This document shows positions 1-11,837 of a stretch of DNA of 64,000 bases, in pieces. Numbering within the stretch: the first letter of the stretch is position 1; the number at the start of each line of letters is the position of its first letter. Source of the stretch: Tanypteryx hageni (Eukaryota > Arthropoda > Insecta > Odonata > Petaluridae); the NCBI GenBank assembly GCA_028673005.1, contig CM054113.1:68615850-68679849 (forward strand), written 5' to 3'. Position numbers and translations under genes: made by a program. Below the pieces are notes generated by a model that made no database searches, was not told the origin of the DNA, and saw only the letters and a list, made by a program, of their open reading frames with translations.

Positions 1-560
1 GGGAGAGAAAGAGGGAGGGAGAGAAATAAAGAGGGAGGGAGAGAAATAAAGAGGGAGGGAGGGAGAGAAATAAAGAGGGAGGGAGGGAGAGAAATAAAGA
101 GGGAGGGAGGGAGAGAAATAAAGAGGGAGGGAGGGAGAGAAATAAAGAGGGAGGGAGGGAGAGAAATAAAGAGGGAGGGAGGCAGAGAAATAAAGAGGGA
201 GGGAGGGAGAGAAATAAAGAGGGAGGGAGGGAGAGAAAGAATGGATGGAAAGAGGGAGGGAGGGAGAGAAAGAGGGAGGGAGAGAAAGAAAGAGGGAGGG
301 AGGGAGGGAGAGAAAGAAAGGGGGAGGAAGGGAGAGAAAGAAAGAGGGAGGGAGGGAGAGAATAAAGAGGGATGGAGGGAGTGAAAAAAAGAGGGAGGGA
401 GGGAGAGAAAGGAGGGAGGGAGGGAGAGAAATGAGGGAGGGAGGGAGAGAAAGGAGGGAGGGAGGGAGAGATAGGAGGGAGGGAGGGAAAGAGGAAGGGA
501 GGGAGAGAAAGAGGGAGATAAAAAGGGAGGGAAGGAGGAATGGATGGAGAGGGAAGGGGA
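1..560. repeat. Purine (GA) minisatellite, 24-bp unit then irregular
   Basis: Almost pure A/G on the + strand. From about 50 to 235 it is a regular 24-bp tandem repeat made of three GAGGG-type blocks followed by GAGAAATAAA. After 240 the unit decays into irregular AGAAAGAGGGAGGG blocks. The open frame at 245-574 encodes only Arg/Glu/Gly/Lys and is a by-product of the repeat. The array starts at the window edge, so its true length is unknown. Confidence 0.95.
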
Positions 561-599
561 TTAGGGAGGAATAGAGATAGTGGAAGATAGATTGATGGT

Positions 600-945
600 G
601 GAAGAAAGGGAGATGGAAGTAAAAAGGGGGATTAAGGAGGAAAGGGAAATGGAGGGAGAAAGGGAAAGAGGGGGAGAAACGGAAATAGAGGGGGAGAAAG
701 AGAAAGAGGGGGGGAGAAAGAGAAAGAGGGGGAGAAAAGGGAAAGATGGGGTGGGATAAAAGGGAAAGATGGGGTGGGAGAAAGGGAAATAGAGGGGGAG
801 AAAGGGAAAGAGAGGGGGGGAAAGGGAAAGAGAGGGGGGGAAAGGGAAAGAGAGGGGGGGAAAGGGAAAGAGAGGGGGAGAATGGGAAAGAGGGAGAGAA
901 TGGGAAGTAGGGGGAGAAAGGGAAAGAGATGGGGGAAAGGGAGAA
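600..945. repeat. Purine minisatellite, about 20-bp unit
   Basis: This is a second purine-only array, separated from the first by about 40 bp of irregular GA-rich sequence. Its core at about 800-890 repeats a 20-bp unit (AGAGGGGGGGAAAGGGAAAG). Runs of six to seven G separated by A-rich spacers make it able in principle to form G-quadruplex or triplex DNA. The Ser/Pro/Leu-rich frame on the opposite strand (561-1016) is a repeat artefact. Confidence 0.93.
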
Positions 946-1646
946 CGCGAGTGAGAGTGAACAGAGAGGGCGTGGGAGGAATGAATGCAGAGTTCGCGAG
1001 ATGAGAGGCGCCACATTCTCTGAGATGACGGAGCGAAACTAAATCCCGGGTCTTCTCAGGAAAGGAGATATACGGGAAGAAATTACCTCGTGTGATCCTG
1101 CTACAATAACTTCCTTCCCGGGAAGGATATATGGTTCAGGGTGCAAGTAAGGAGTGAGGTGAGACGGAGGTAATATAATGGGAGGAACAAAAGACGTAGA
1201 GAGTGCGAAGTGAAGGTGATAGATGGAGGAAGGGCGAAAGAGACTGGATAAGGAAGAGACCCAAGACGAGTGAGATGGTAGTAAAGAGGATATATACAAT
1301 ATCTCGACTATTCCCTCCAACTACAACGATAGATTTCCTACGATTTTTGGGATGTTATTCTATGGATAAACAGCATATGTTGTTCACGATCACGATATTT
1401 TTTGCGTCTAATTTGAATCTAAGATTCAGAGTTGCAAAATCTATTAGTTATGACAAAAAACTCGAATATGAGCAATTAAACTAAAGTCGAGTGTAGCAAA
1501 ATAATGCAGATGCATCATAAAAAGTCTGAGCGAACTATAAATTCATTACAATCGTTAACTAACAACGGTTGTATTTCCAATTAAAATGGGGACATTTACT
1601 TCCTGGCTGAAATACTTACTTTGTTAACTAAATCGATTTTTAATAG
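946..1646. other. Unique sequence, nothing recognised
   Basis: The sequence moves from GC-moderate with many CpG to AT-rich after about 1300. Short open frames (93 codons at 1203-1484 on +, 93 codons at 1039-1320 on -) show no domain, signal peptide or biased composition that would support a gene. Confidence 0.6.
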
Positions 1647-1825
1647 CAGGTCAGACCCCGATTCAGCGGCCCTGTATAGTCTCATCCCCGCATTTCGCCC
1701 ATGAATCTTAGAATTTCCACCTTATGATTATATATAGCACACACATACCTCGATTTATTGCCACTCCCGCTTTAGCGCTAGTGTCAGTGAGAGACAAACG
1801 GTGGCGCTAAATCTGGGTTTGACTG
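1647..1825. mobile_element. MITE-B copy 1 (pogo/Tc1-mariner-like, about 179 bp)
   Basis: The left end (CAGGTCAGACCCCGATTCAG) and the reverse complement of the right end (CAGTCAAACCCAGATTTAGC) are alike apart from one inserted base and a few substitutions, so they form imperfect terminal inverted repeats. The whole interior aligns by eye with 47200-47391, including the shared tracts ACATACCTCGATTTA and GACAAACGGTG. That second copy has clean TA flanks, which defines the ends. The flanks here (AG left, CG right) no longer show TA, so this copy looks older. There is no coding capacity, so it would depend on a transposase elsewhere. The pogo-like assignment rests on CAGT-type ends and TA targets and is an inference. 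Confidence 0.72.
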
Positions 1826-3454
1826 CGCATTCTTAAATAATAAAACTAAATTGGTTGACTAGAATAATCGTTTTCCCATCGAACGAAAATGTGTCAAATA
1901 TTTTGGCACGAAATGTTGGGACATAAAATACGTGCAAAAATAACGCCTCTCGCTGCATCATGCGCCGTAAATTGCTGGGATACAAGGTAAAACGCAACCG
2001 CCGATACGCGCAGAATTTACCACCGAAACTTCGATGAGGAATATACTGAATCCGTCAGTGGACCGAACGAAACGAGAACGTCACACAACGATCAACTCGG
2101 GGGTACATTTACTATAATCTACGACGACGCTTCGCTTCTTCCGCTAAGCACATCCGAATGTCGTAACGATCTTTCCGATTCCGGCGAATGCAATGAAGGG
2201 ATGAAGGCTGGATCGGGCAGGAGGAGAAACAAAAGTGTTTTCTGCCTTCTTCAGTTCATCCAGCCGGGATCAATCGCCTACGTCACCCCTTCTATTATCG
2301 CTTTCGCGCGATGGGGAGAAGCGAGCGAGCGGCCGGGGAGTCGCAGCAGGAGCGGTATGTTGGCTCTCGGACAACGCGCAGCTGACGTGCTGGAAATCAT
2401 TCATTAGAAACCGCTTAGCGCTCTCGCGTCGTCTTTCTCCCTTGCCACTCGGGAAACGCACGGCTGCGAAATGGGAGCTAAACACTTCACAAGGTCTTCT
2501 ATCTCCATTCCAAGACGCCATCATGAATAAGAGCTCGAGAAAAATACGTCCACGAAGCGGAAATTCGCGGCTTTTCTCGTTCTCTTGCGTTCGGCGAATC
2601 TCCCCATCAACTGCGAACGATTACAGAGTCGAATTTAAAAGATAAAGCGCTTGCTAGATGGCGATACCCAAAACTAAGCGCTAATCCATGTTATGCCATC
2701 GTATACCCACGTTAAATTCAAAACGGTATCACTCGTAGCAAAGTGCTTTGCCTCAAACCAAGTTAATCTTATCTTTGTTATGATTAAACCCTTGAAGGTT
2801 ACTCTAAAATCCAAGCACAGATTCTGACACTAAAATCTTTTATTTACCGACATCAAAATCAAATCTAGCCAGATTTACTTAAAATGCGAATTTTTCTTTT
2901 TCATGGGTTAAATTTTCGAAAATGAATTATTCATGTGTTATCGGAAGTCACCTTTCTTCCTAAACTTTCGAAACTGACCAGCGATTCATTGCACTACCTC
3001 TGAGATACCCATTGCGCGTACGTCCGAGGGAATCAGCAGGTCGTTTAATTTAGTCATGTGATGTGTAATTCTTTATATCAATGGCGTAAAGTTTTCCAGC
3101 GTGTTTTCAAGGAGTATTTTTTATGCAAATGAAAATATTGATTAGGACTCGCTTTGACAATTTAAAAACCGAGGCTCAATGATTTGAAAATTTTAACGCA
3201 TTTGAAGATAATCCGGCTCCAATTTTTTTTTTTCAAAGTTCATTCCTACAATCGAGCATTTTACGCTGACGCGTCCGCGGTATGTCGTGCTACGATAACC
3301 CCGAACAATGGGACGCAACCCAATATCAAGCGGAATCACGCGACGAACAATGGTCCATTTGACGAACTCGAAACACGTCAGTTTTTGACGCACATTCGCG
3401 GAAGAATGGGCTTCGCATCGGATGGGTTAGTGTCGATGATTAGGAAACGTCCAT
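1826..3454. other. Unique CpG-rich then AT-rich sequence, no supported gene
   Basis: About 1900-2640 is rich in CpG and holds overlapping frames (68 codons at 2201, 136 codons at 2235, both +; 84 codons at 2270-2524 on -). None shows a recognisable domain. A promoter or untranslated exon cannot be excluded, but no TATA/initiator pair or convincing splice signal was found. The rest, to 3454, is AT-rich with no repeat I can identify. Confidence 0.5.
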
Positions 3455-3510
3455 CCGGGAATCGAACCCAGTCCCCCTGCCCTCCTCGAACCGAGATATG
3501 CGTACACACA
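3440..3510 (-). mobile_element. Possible degenerate tRNA-derived SINE head
   Basis: Read on the minus strand, 3455-3470 gives TGGGTTCGATTCCCGG, an excellent match to a tRNA B box. About 15 bases before it (3481-3501) is a weak A-box-like stretch, TATCTCGGTTCGAGG. The A-to-B spacing is much too short for a real tRNA, so this would be a decayed SINE or chance. No tail or target duplication was identified. Confidence 0.3.
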
Positions 3511-5730
3511 GGCAAATGGGAATAGATGAGAAATATCTGAAGGGAAAATGCCCGTTTTCTTACAGCTTATCAGTGAAGAATGGGGCTGCACTGCTCCGTA
3601 GTTTAGAAGCTGTCGCGATCGCAACGATGATGCGAAAAAATAGCCTCCAAAGTCGATAATTTGAAAACCCCGGCTTTGGAAAAAATCCCAGTAACACGGG
3701 GGCGGGAAACAAAAACCGCGAGAATCGATTATAAAGCAGACGTGAAATAAAAACAAGAGAAGGACGAAACGCTCGCGGACGGTTGTTTCCCGCGGGCGCC
3801 GGCTCTCCCAATTAAAATTCCTCGAAGCCAAACAAATAGAGAAAGTCCGATTCACCGAGTCACGGTTATTTAAAAAAAACTCTAAACCCTTTGAAACGAC
3901 TTCCTCATCGGACTAATCGTGCAAATTGGTCGGTGAGCGGTCATGAAGCTTAGCCTTATACATACACGGTGGCAACTGCGGTAAATTGCAGAATAAACAA
4001 ACCCCGGCGCCTGTGGACAGCGAGAGAAAGCATACGTGAGAAGTCACGAGAAACGCGTGGGTAGGGAGAGAGAGAGAGCGGAAAACAAAAGGCTTAAACA
4101 CGAGAAACAATTAAAGTATTTTAAATGAAAATTTCCTCCATCCTCTCAACCATCTTCCTCTCTTTTGCGGATACTCTTCGGTAAAGGAAGTTGACCTAGT
4201 GACTGCTCCAACGCAGCAGACGCACGGCGCCGCAAGGGAAATTTTTTTGAATACGCATTTCTCTATGTCGGCGAGATGGACAGGCGATAGGGATAGGGAC
4301 AGGGATATCTAGCCTGGAACGGATCGTAAAATAAAACAAATATAAATTGGCGACGGTATTCTAGGACAGAACGATGGGTTTTATTCGGGATCGGAACTGC
4401 TTATATCGTCATTTTTTGACTATTAAATTCACTCGAAAATCGATATCTAGGGATATCTGGGACCGCGGGGTCAAGGAGGCAGTTTCACAAAATAAATATA
4501 AAATTAATGATTGTATTGATAATGAAATAAAGAATAGTTATTCGGTAAAAAAACTACTTTCACAAAAAATTTCCCTCTATATGCTTAGTTTAATTTAGTT
4601 AATGCTAAGGCCCACGAGATTTCTTTCTCCCTGGGCCCCTAGATAACATTAGCCCTTAACCCCCAAAATCCACCATATGCCACTGCCAAAGCATTTCGCC
4701 CGAGGCAAGGACATAACCATAGCCGATAATAAAGAAAGGCCACAAAATCAAAAAATACTTTCGGGTTATTTAAGCAAAAAAACCGAAAAATAACAAAAAC
4801 TTTTTTCATATACTAAGAGGAAACTGAGGAAAGAGCGATATTCGACGAAACAAAGCAGCTTACGCGTACGAGAGCGCTTCTTAAAAAAACAGCAGGGGAA
4901 AGCCTTATTAATAATATATGACAATCTCCTAGGGGCACGCCATTAGCATTCACTCGGCACTTGGTAACAAGAGAGACCCTTTATAAAAAACCTCAGTAGG
5001 GGAAAACGATAAAATTCCTTCGATTTCGAAATTTCCCAAGGAGTTAATGCACCGAACGGGTGAGTTATTTATTTTTCCACGCGCCCTACGATCCAAACAA
5101 TCTTTCTGTGAGAGTCGATTGGTCCTTTAACCCCCACCCTTCCACTCTCAATCTTCAAAAAAACCTCGATTTCGTAAAGCTAACGGAACCGAAAATAAAG
5201 AGATGACCCGGAACAGGGAAGACATCTATAAAAGGAGCTGAATGAGCGCGCCATCTAGGAAGAGCGCAAGGGAACAGAAAAGAAACGTTCATAGACTGAG
5301 GATGTTTGTATAGGAAAGATAGGATTTTTATATACCTAACCTCGAGGTTTATTTTCAGCCTACGCAAAGGGTCGTGCCAAGAGAGACGGAATTCCAGAAT
5401 GAGCTAAAAGCAGATGGAAGCATCGAGAAAAAAACTTTTCCGGGAAGGGAATCCGAACGCCGATAATAATGTTTTCTTTTTTAAGTAGCTCGATCGATCC
5501 TCGTGGGCTGGTCGATCCTCGAGATTTTTCGAGAAGGGAGGAAAAGAGAACGGAATTGGATATATTTTTACGATTTCGCGTACGTGAGCCAAACTATTGA
5601 AACGTCTATTTAAAAAAAAACATAAATTGATACGGAGCGAGGATTTTATAAAAATATAAAGCCACGATTAGAATTGAGGAACCCTTATATAATAATTCTC
5701 AACTGTCCGTCTGTTTGTCACGCTATATTA
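3511..5730. other. Unique sequence, nothing recognised
   Basis: Mixed composition. Minus-strand frames at 3427-3855 (142 codons) and 3560-3811 have no recognisable domain. A short AGGGAT-like run lies near 4285-4310. The sequence becomes AT-rich from 4320 to 4610. No transposon ends or RNA genes were found. Confidence 0.55.
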
Positions 5731-5826
5731 ACCACCGGCGGCATTACATCCAGGAGCATATTCTATCGCTACGGTATAGGCACCACCGGTGGCATAAGAT
5801 ACGGAGGCACATTCTATCACAATCGC
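5731..5826. repeat. Two-copy tandem duplication, 51-bp period
   Basis: Copy 1 starts at 5731 and copy 2 at 5782. Both begin ACCACCGG(C/T)GGCAT and both carry a CATATTCTATC / CACATTCTATC tract near their end. The period is exactly 17 codons. One + frame reads through both copies as TTGGI...SIFY then TTGGI...GTFY before a stop near 5850, but no ATG opens it. The simplest reading is a local duplication. Confidence 0.7.
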
Positions 5827-6229
5827 AGACAGAGGAATAGAAAGTGAGAATGCGTGGGAGAGACGGAAAATAATGGATCGAGGAAGAGAAAGAGTGAAGG
5901 GGAATGGGAAGTTTTAATTTGATTCTTTAGTCATGCTTACCCGTCATTTTTGACGGCCAGGTAACTAGTGAAATAAACAAATTTGGCAGAAAAACCGTCG
6001 CATTTCCAGAGGGCCCGATGATACCGAAATATCTGACATTAGAATCAACGATCGATGAATTGCCATCAAGGAAGATTCCTTTCCATCTGGTTTAATCGCA
6101 TGTTTTTGCCGCTACGGGAAATGTCTCATCCTTATCGCGATCCCAGACCCATATCTTAACGTAACATACCCAGAATAACACATTTCTGTAGCTCCTCTTA
6201 TCGATTTCCAGCTACTAACCATCTTGTAC
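5827..6229. other. Unique sequence, nothing recognised
   Basis: No open frame of note, no repeat, and no RNA-gene promoter boxes were seen between the tandem duplication and the hAT-like end. Confidence 0.55.
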
Positions 6230-6320
6230 CGCAGGCGCAGTCCCACCTTCATCGCAGCCCCTTCTGGATTTCAACTTCGTTTATTTTTCTTTTAATAACT
6301 CACGCGGTTGAGAACCTCTG
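6230..6320. mobile_element. Solo hAT-like transposon end
   Basis: The sequence ending at 6320 reads GGTTGAGAACCTCTG. Its reverse complement, CAGAGGTTCTCAACC, is close to the common hAT-superfamily terminus CAGTGGTTCTCAACC. The following 8 bases are ACCTAGAT, but I could not find a matching duplication or partner end upstream. It is probably a truncated element, and the left boundary is arbitrary. Confidence 0.4.
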
Positions 6321-8925
6321 ACCTAGATAATTCCTTGCATTCAAACCGAGCCCCATAAATCATTTTTAAAACGCGCAGGAATGTTTTAAGTTAAAGAATA
6401 CTCGTAAATTAATGAAAATACCTTGCAGCGAGGGAAATTTCGAAACCGCAGATTTGACGAAAGGAGACCCTTCTATTCAGGAACATTTCCAGTAAATTGT
6501 CGTGAATTCTGAGTCAAATTAGGACTCTCACATTCATATTGGTATAAAATAAAAAACGTAGGCAACACACATCCGAAAGAGAAATGAAATCTATTTGAAC
6601 ATTTCACTGCAAAATATCCAATCTCTATTGGTTACACGTCGAACTTGGAGTCTAACATTCACCGTCGAGGATGATTATCCTGACCCCTTTATGGCTACAC
6701 GAGTTATCGATAAGTTCCAATTCATTCTAACGTGTATATAAATATATACCTGAGGAAAAAAACAAGTAGTTGCACACGCAATAACCTTGAAAAAGAAAGG
6801 AAAACGCCAGACATCACGCAAGAAAACCTTCGGAAATCGCCGCGTGCATTCGGCACCAATCGAACAAAAACCCTTAAGCAATCCCATAGAGGCGAGGAAG
6901 GATAATTGCAACGGGTTAAGGAGGGGAGTGGGCGTTCGGCAAGACGACACGAGCGAATTCCACCCCTCATTAAAGACCTTGTCGCGAGAATTGATCCAAT
7001 TCTTCGCTCACGGCACGGATTCGAAGAATGGAGGGAAAAATAAAAGAGGTGAAGCGACGACCGAACGGAAGAGATCCCGATTTCTCCCGGGGATTCTTTT
7101 CACTCCGGTCCATATTCAGCCTCAAATTAGGAGCGATCACAAAGATTATTTTTTTTAACGAGTCGCGAATGACGCGGCGGCGAATCGGTCCGTTTGAATG
7201 TAGAAAGTGCGCGACGACTTAAAATGACGCATGCGGAATTTCAAGAAGATAGGAGGCGACAAGAGTGAAATCGGAGCACAAAAATAAATTTCCAAGGTTG
7301 AAAAAAGTAAATACGACACAAAAATAAATAAAATCTTGGCGGCAGAGAAAAATGTTTTAATGTTTCTTCGTATTTGCAAGCATTTGTATGTGCGTTAAGT
7401 TCTAACCGCTGAATAAAGTTGGCTCATAGGACGCTAGCTATTATATTGACGAGATTTTGTTGGCATAAAATAACATTTCCTATCGACAACCTTTACGATT
7501 TTTTGCCCCCAATAGAACCGGTATAACTCGGATGTTCGAGAAGATATTTATTTCCGTTGGTATTATTCATGCGTTACCTTGGGGTTCTAAGCCCATATTT
7601 TTTCCAAAATTCGGCTAATATTTGCCTCTCCTTTAAGTTCATGTTAAAGAGGTTAGGCTATGAGAGTGCAGGTACGATAAAATTCGAAATGTTACGGATA
7701 AATCTCAACGAAAATAACGGAAGAAAAATTATGGGAGAAAACAGGCGAGAAATGTATGTAACACTGCTCTCCGTCGCGACACGGCGCGTTGTGATTGGAT
7801 GAGACGTCGTCGAGAGACATCACGCAGTAACAACAGACGGGAGAGACAACTGAGGGTGAAATGTTACCGTTTGCCCTGTCACAAATCCCGAAACACGACT
7901 AGAGTGAATGAGGAATGCGTCACATGAGGTATTCAGCAAAGACGCGAACTGCCTTTCCCCGTCAAAACCAGGATTCGAATCTATGACAAATATTTTCTCT
8001 CCAGTCTTGCACCAAGTGATAATCGTGGCTAATTGGTAATTAGGTAATAACTTTTCGATTAAAAATTCCTCATTGAATATCACTAGGTTGATCGAATCCT
8101 GAGCGTGGGCGCGAAAACGTAGACGAGCCAATATCTGTACATTTCTCGCGGCCAAAATTGCGATTGCATGGGAAGTGTACAGAGTGAGAAGATGGAAAAT
8201 TAAGCCATTCCTTGACGTTGACGAAATGTGACATAGAAGCTTGCCGATCGATTAACTTGATACAAGGCAGTTACTCCTATTTTTGTAGAATAATATAATA
8301 GGGTTGATTACGCTGACTTATCTCACGTGCCACTGATTTTTACAGAAACAAGTCTAGATAAAATTCAATCGATAACAAGTAGGTCACCGTAGCCGCATAG
8401 TGTCAATGGGAAAGGGATAGAAAAACATTCAAATCTTAACGCACCCCTTTATAAATGCAACTGCTACCGGCCCGTCCGTATTTTAGACCACGGACGTATC
8501 TATTAAACAAACCTCCTCAAACGCCACAATTTTAACATGACTAGATATAAAAATCGAAATGGACAACTTGAGTATGCCCAGTCAAAATTAAATCAAAAAG
8601 ACATTAAATTAAAAAATTAATGGATCAAGTTCGCCTAGTGCGAAATTTAACGGAAGGAAACCTATAAGCAACGTATTCCGTAAATTATTATTTAAGGAAC
8701 TTCTGGTTCAATCACTATTTTTTATTTTAATAAGTTCAACGCTTAGTAACTAAAAGCGTTTTTTTTAACGCGCCGAAATGAGCGAGTGGGAAGATGGACG
8801 GAAGCAGAACACAGGGTGACGGAGGACGGCGTGATGAGGGATAACGACCCGAGAGGGGGCGAAGAAGAAGATTCAATGGAGGTTCGCGTAATTCTCAAGC
8901 GCCAGAAAAATAATAAATTAAGAGA
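6321..8925. other. Unique sequence, no supported gene
   Basis: The longest frames are 123 codons (6787-7158, +) and 111 codons (7820-8155, -). Neither shows a family signature. A tRNA B-box-like GATTCGAATCC on the minus strand near 7970-7985 lacks a credible A box at the right distance. From 8280 onward the DNA is AT-rich. Confidence 0.5.
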
Positions 8926-9555
8926 GGGAGGAGGAGGAGGGAGAAAGAGGTCACGGCCGCGATTTTTATTTGATACGTCTTTTCATCCATCCCTTCCGCT
9001 GTACCGAGGCACAAAGAGCCGCTTTGATAGAGAAAATGATAGAGATAAGGAGAATTTAAGAAAACGCAGGGCCAGGAAAGTAGGAAAAGGACGAGAGGGG
9101 AGAGGCGAAAATAGGAGCAGAGGAGAAGAGGGAGAATGTAAGAGAGAATAGAGAAAATAGGAGGGAGAATAGATGATAGAATAAAGAAAACAGGAGGAAG
9201 AGAATAAGGAAAATAAAAAGTAGATTAGAAGAGAGAATAAATAAAATAGAAGAAAGATAATAAGAGGGAGAAGAAAGACTAGAAGGGAGAGAAGAGAGAA
9301 TAGAAGGGAGAGAAGAAAGAATAGTAGAGAAGAGAATAGTAGAGAAGGCATTAGTATAAAAGAGAATATGAGAGAAGATAGATAATAGGAGAGAGAGAAG
9401 AGAGAGAAAAGTAGAGAATAGAAAGAAGAGAAAAAATAAGTGAATATAGAAATGAGAGAGAAGAAGAGAAGAGGAAATATATGGATGAGAATTAGAGAGT
9501 GATGAGAAAGACAAGGGGTGGTCGTGTAGAAAGGAAGAGGCGGTGAGAACGAAAG
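8926..9555. repeat. Irregular purine-rich (GA) block
   Basis: Long stretches of AGAGAAGAGAAT-like sequence fill this block on the + strand, broken at about 8955-9050 by mixed sequence. From about 9060 to 9480 it is nearly all A and G with scattered T (AGAAT, AGAATA). The Ser/Leu/Phe-rich minus frames of 212 and 180 codons are artefacts of this composition. Confidence 0.85.
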
Positions 9556-9576
9556 AGACATGGCCACGAGGGACCT

Positions 9577-9745
9577 CCCCCCCCCCTCTCTCCCCCACCC
9601 CTTTCTCTCCCTCCCTCTCAATCTCGCCCTAATAAAGACGTATATCTATCTCTCCCCCCTCTCTCTCCCCCCCTCTCTCTCTCCCTCTCTCTCTCTCCCT
9701 CCCTCTCTCTCTCTCCCTCTCTCTCTCTCCCTCTCTCTCTCTCCC
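9577..9745. repeat. Pyrimidine (CT) microsatellite
   Basis: This is (CT)n/(CCCTCT)n on the + strand, the opposite polarity to every other large low-complexity block in the window. It begins about 20 bases after the purine-rich block ends. It is interrupted at 9619-9650 by a short non-repetitive piece. The two blocks could base-pair imperfectly as a large hairpin. Confidence 0.93.
9623..9641. repeat. 19-bp word shared with 41110-41128 (opposite strand)
   Basis: CTCGCCCTAATAAAGACGT occurs here and, reverse-complemented and identical over 19 bases, at 41110-41128. In both places it is followed in the same sense by TCTATC-rich microsatellite. This suggests the conserved end of a dispersed element carrying a microsatellite tail. 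No other similarity between the two loci was visible. Confidence 0.6.
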
Positions 9746-11837
9746 ACGCCCCATTAAGGAAACTGGAACCGCTTCTTCTCTTCTCCCCATAATAAGAGAC
9801 CTGCGTTAGTCACCCTCGAGGGAGGGGAGTAGGGAGGTAGTAAAAGGGAGGAAGGGCGGACCAAAAAGAGGAGAGAGGGATTCCTCCAAGGGAGAAAGGC
9901 GAAGAAGAGAGCGCGGATCACGTGACTGAGGGGGATCCGTTTCCTTCTACTAAGGATACTCCCACCTTTTACTTCTTTTCCACCTCTCTCCCTCTCTAAA
10001 CGGGAAAGCCTCGAATCAAAACAAAATCCTAAAGAACAAAAACAGGATCGCATCGGCTCGATGGGTAATTTCTCTTCTGTCGACATCGATGTCTCCTGAG
10101 GGAGATTTTTTTCTCTACTTTGCTCCAGAAATAATAAAAAAATCCTTGCGAAAGGATGTTTACGTAACCTAATTCGTAAAATGTTTGAATGCACTTTCTT
10201 AAGTGGTCGATGTTGTTAGAATAAAAAAAACCAACTGGAGAACAGAAAACATTTGGGGAATCACGATAACTGAGAAACATTCACAGATGTCTGGCGATTT
10301 TCAGAACAGCCCCATTCCTGAGTAATTGATAATTTTATGCGGGAGATTGAAAATATTTTAAATATATAATTCACAGCAAAAAATATAAAGTTCGCGAATG
10401 CAAAAGAGTAAACAAAATAAGGTACTTTTTTAATATTAACAACGTATTTGGGCGGGTGTTACAGAAATGATTTACATTTACTGCAACTAGGAAACAATCG
10501 AAATTTTGAAATAAATTTTATACTAAAGGATTTTTTTAAATATCTCGAGAAATACAATTTCGACCAATAATTCCACTGCGTGAGCAAGGGTCTACGATGA
10601 GAAACTAATACGCGAAGGAAAGGGTAAAATGAATTGGAATGAAGGATAAGCGGAACAGCTACCGAATAAATGCATCGTTGTAGTGGATTAAGGAAATTTT
10701 CGGCCTATATAGAAGCAAAACCCAATGACATTTTAAAAGTAAAATGACTCGTGGATAACGCGCACATAAAGCTGGCAATTTCACCTATAAAGAACAACAG
10801 CTTTGAGCGGGATAAATCAATCGAAATTAGAACAAGAACTCGGCGATAAAATCGTCTCCGTACACATTTAAGGGCCACACATTGGTTCAATCACCCTCCA
10901 CACCCTTTATAGGGGAATACACCCTCCTCCAAAAGGCTATCGGGTAACCTTTCATATCCAGAGCAAATAAATAGGTCAATTGGTATCGCGACGTAAAAGA
11001 GACAACACCCAAGACGACGAACGAACAAAAACGTCAAACGATAATCGTCGAAACTGAGACAAAAAAACATACAATCGAAGACGGAAAGGAAAAAAAATCT
11101 CCGCTCGATCTTTCCTTCTCCTTATGGGAAGAAAAGAGAGTTCATAGACCCGGTCGACAGTTCTTTTTTTTAGAGAGATTTTCGTCTCTCTTCTCTTGCC
11201 CGGGATAGGTCGCGTACGAAAAAGGTCCTGGCCGGCACTTTGGTTGATGGAAGAGGGCCATCGCAGTAATTGATTGCGCACGACACGGGACGAATCAACC
11301 GATCGTGGTCCATAAAAGGGGGAGAAGCTGGAAGGGCTTTCAGAGACACGGTTTTCGGGGTGTATCGCGTGGGAGGAAAGGGGTGTGTTCGGAAAGGAGT
11401 GAAAGAAATAGCAGCGCGTGCGGGCGCGTTCGTGTGTGACTGCGTGTGGGCAATCGGGTCGATCGAGTTCGAACCCTTAGCGACTCTCTTCCCTATGTCC
11501 AACGCCTATCAAAGTTGTGTTTCATCTCACTTGATCGACCTTCCGTCTGCGATAACATGGTCTACACGTGCGGAAAAACATACGCGGATTATTTTGTGAA
11601 ACGACATAAGACAACCTTTTGCCCATAAACGCACTTTCGAATTTACGATCAAAATTAGATTTTTTCTGAGGAAAATAACTCCTGCTCTTAAACCGTATTA
11701 CTTTGTACACATGACAGTTAAATTTAAGTTAAATATGGTTAATTCGACGGACTTATGGAGCTCGCCTTTTGTTTGGAATCATATCGACGCGATTTTATTA
11801 TTACGAGTATATTCTGGGTGCAACAGAGAATAATCGA
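9746..11837. other. Unique sequence, no supported gene
   Basis: The sequence changes from GA-rich at the left margin to AT-rich between 10290 and 10720, then CpG-rich between about 11150 and 11480. Frames of 146 codons (9754-10194, -), 110 codons (11170-11502, -) and 109 codons (11270-11599, +) overlap one another and show no known domain. The CpG-rich part could be regulatory, but nothing in it is diagnostic. Confidence 0.5.

Noticed and set aside
4277..4312. GATAGGGATAGGGACAGGGAT as telomeric or satellite sequence
   Set aside because: Only three imperfect words are present, too short to call an array.
7965..7990. B-box-like GATTCGAATCC (minus strand) as a tRNA or SINE
   Set aside because: No convincing A box lies 30-60 bases upstream and no tRNA fold can be drawn.
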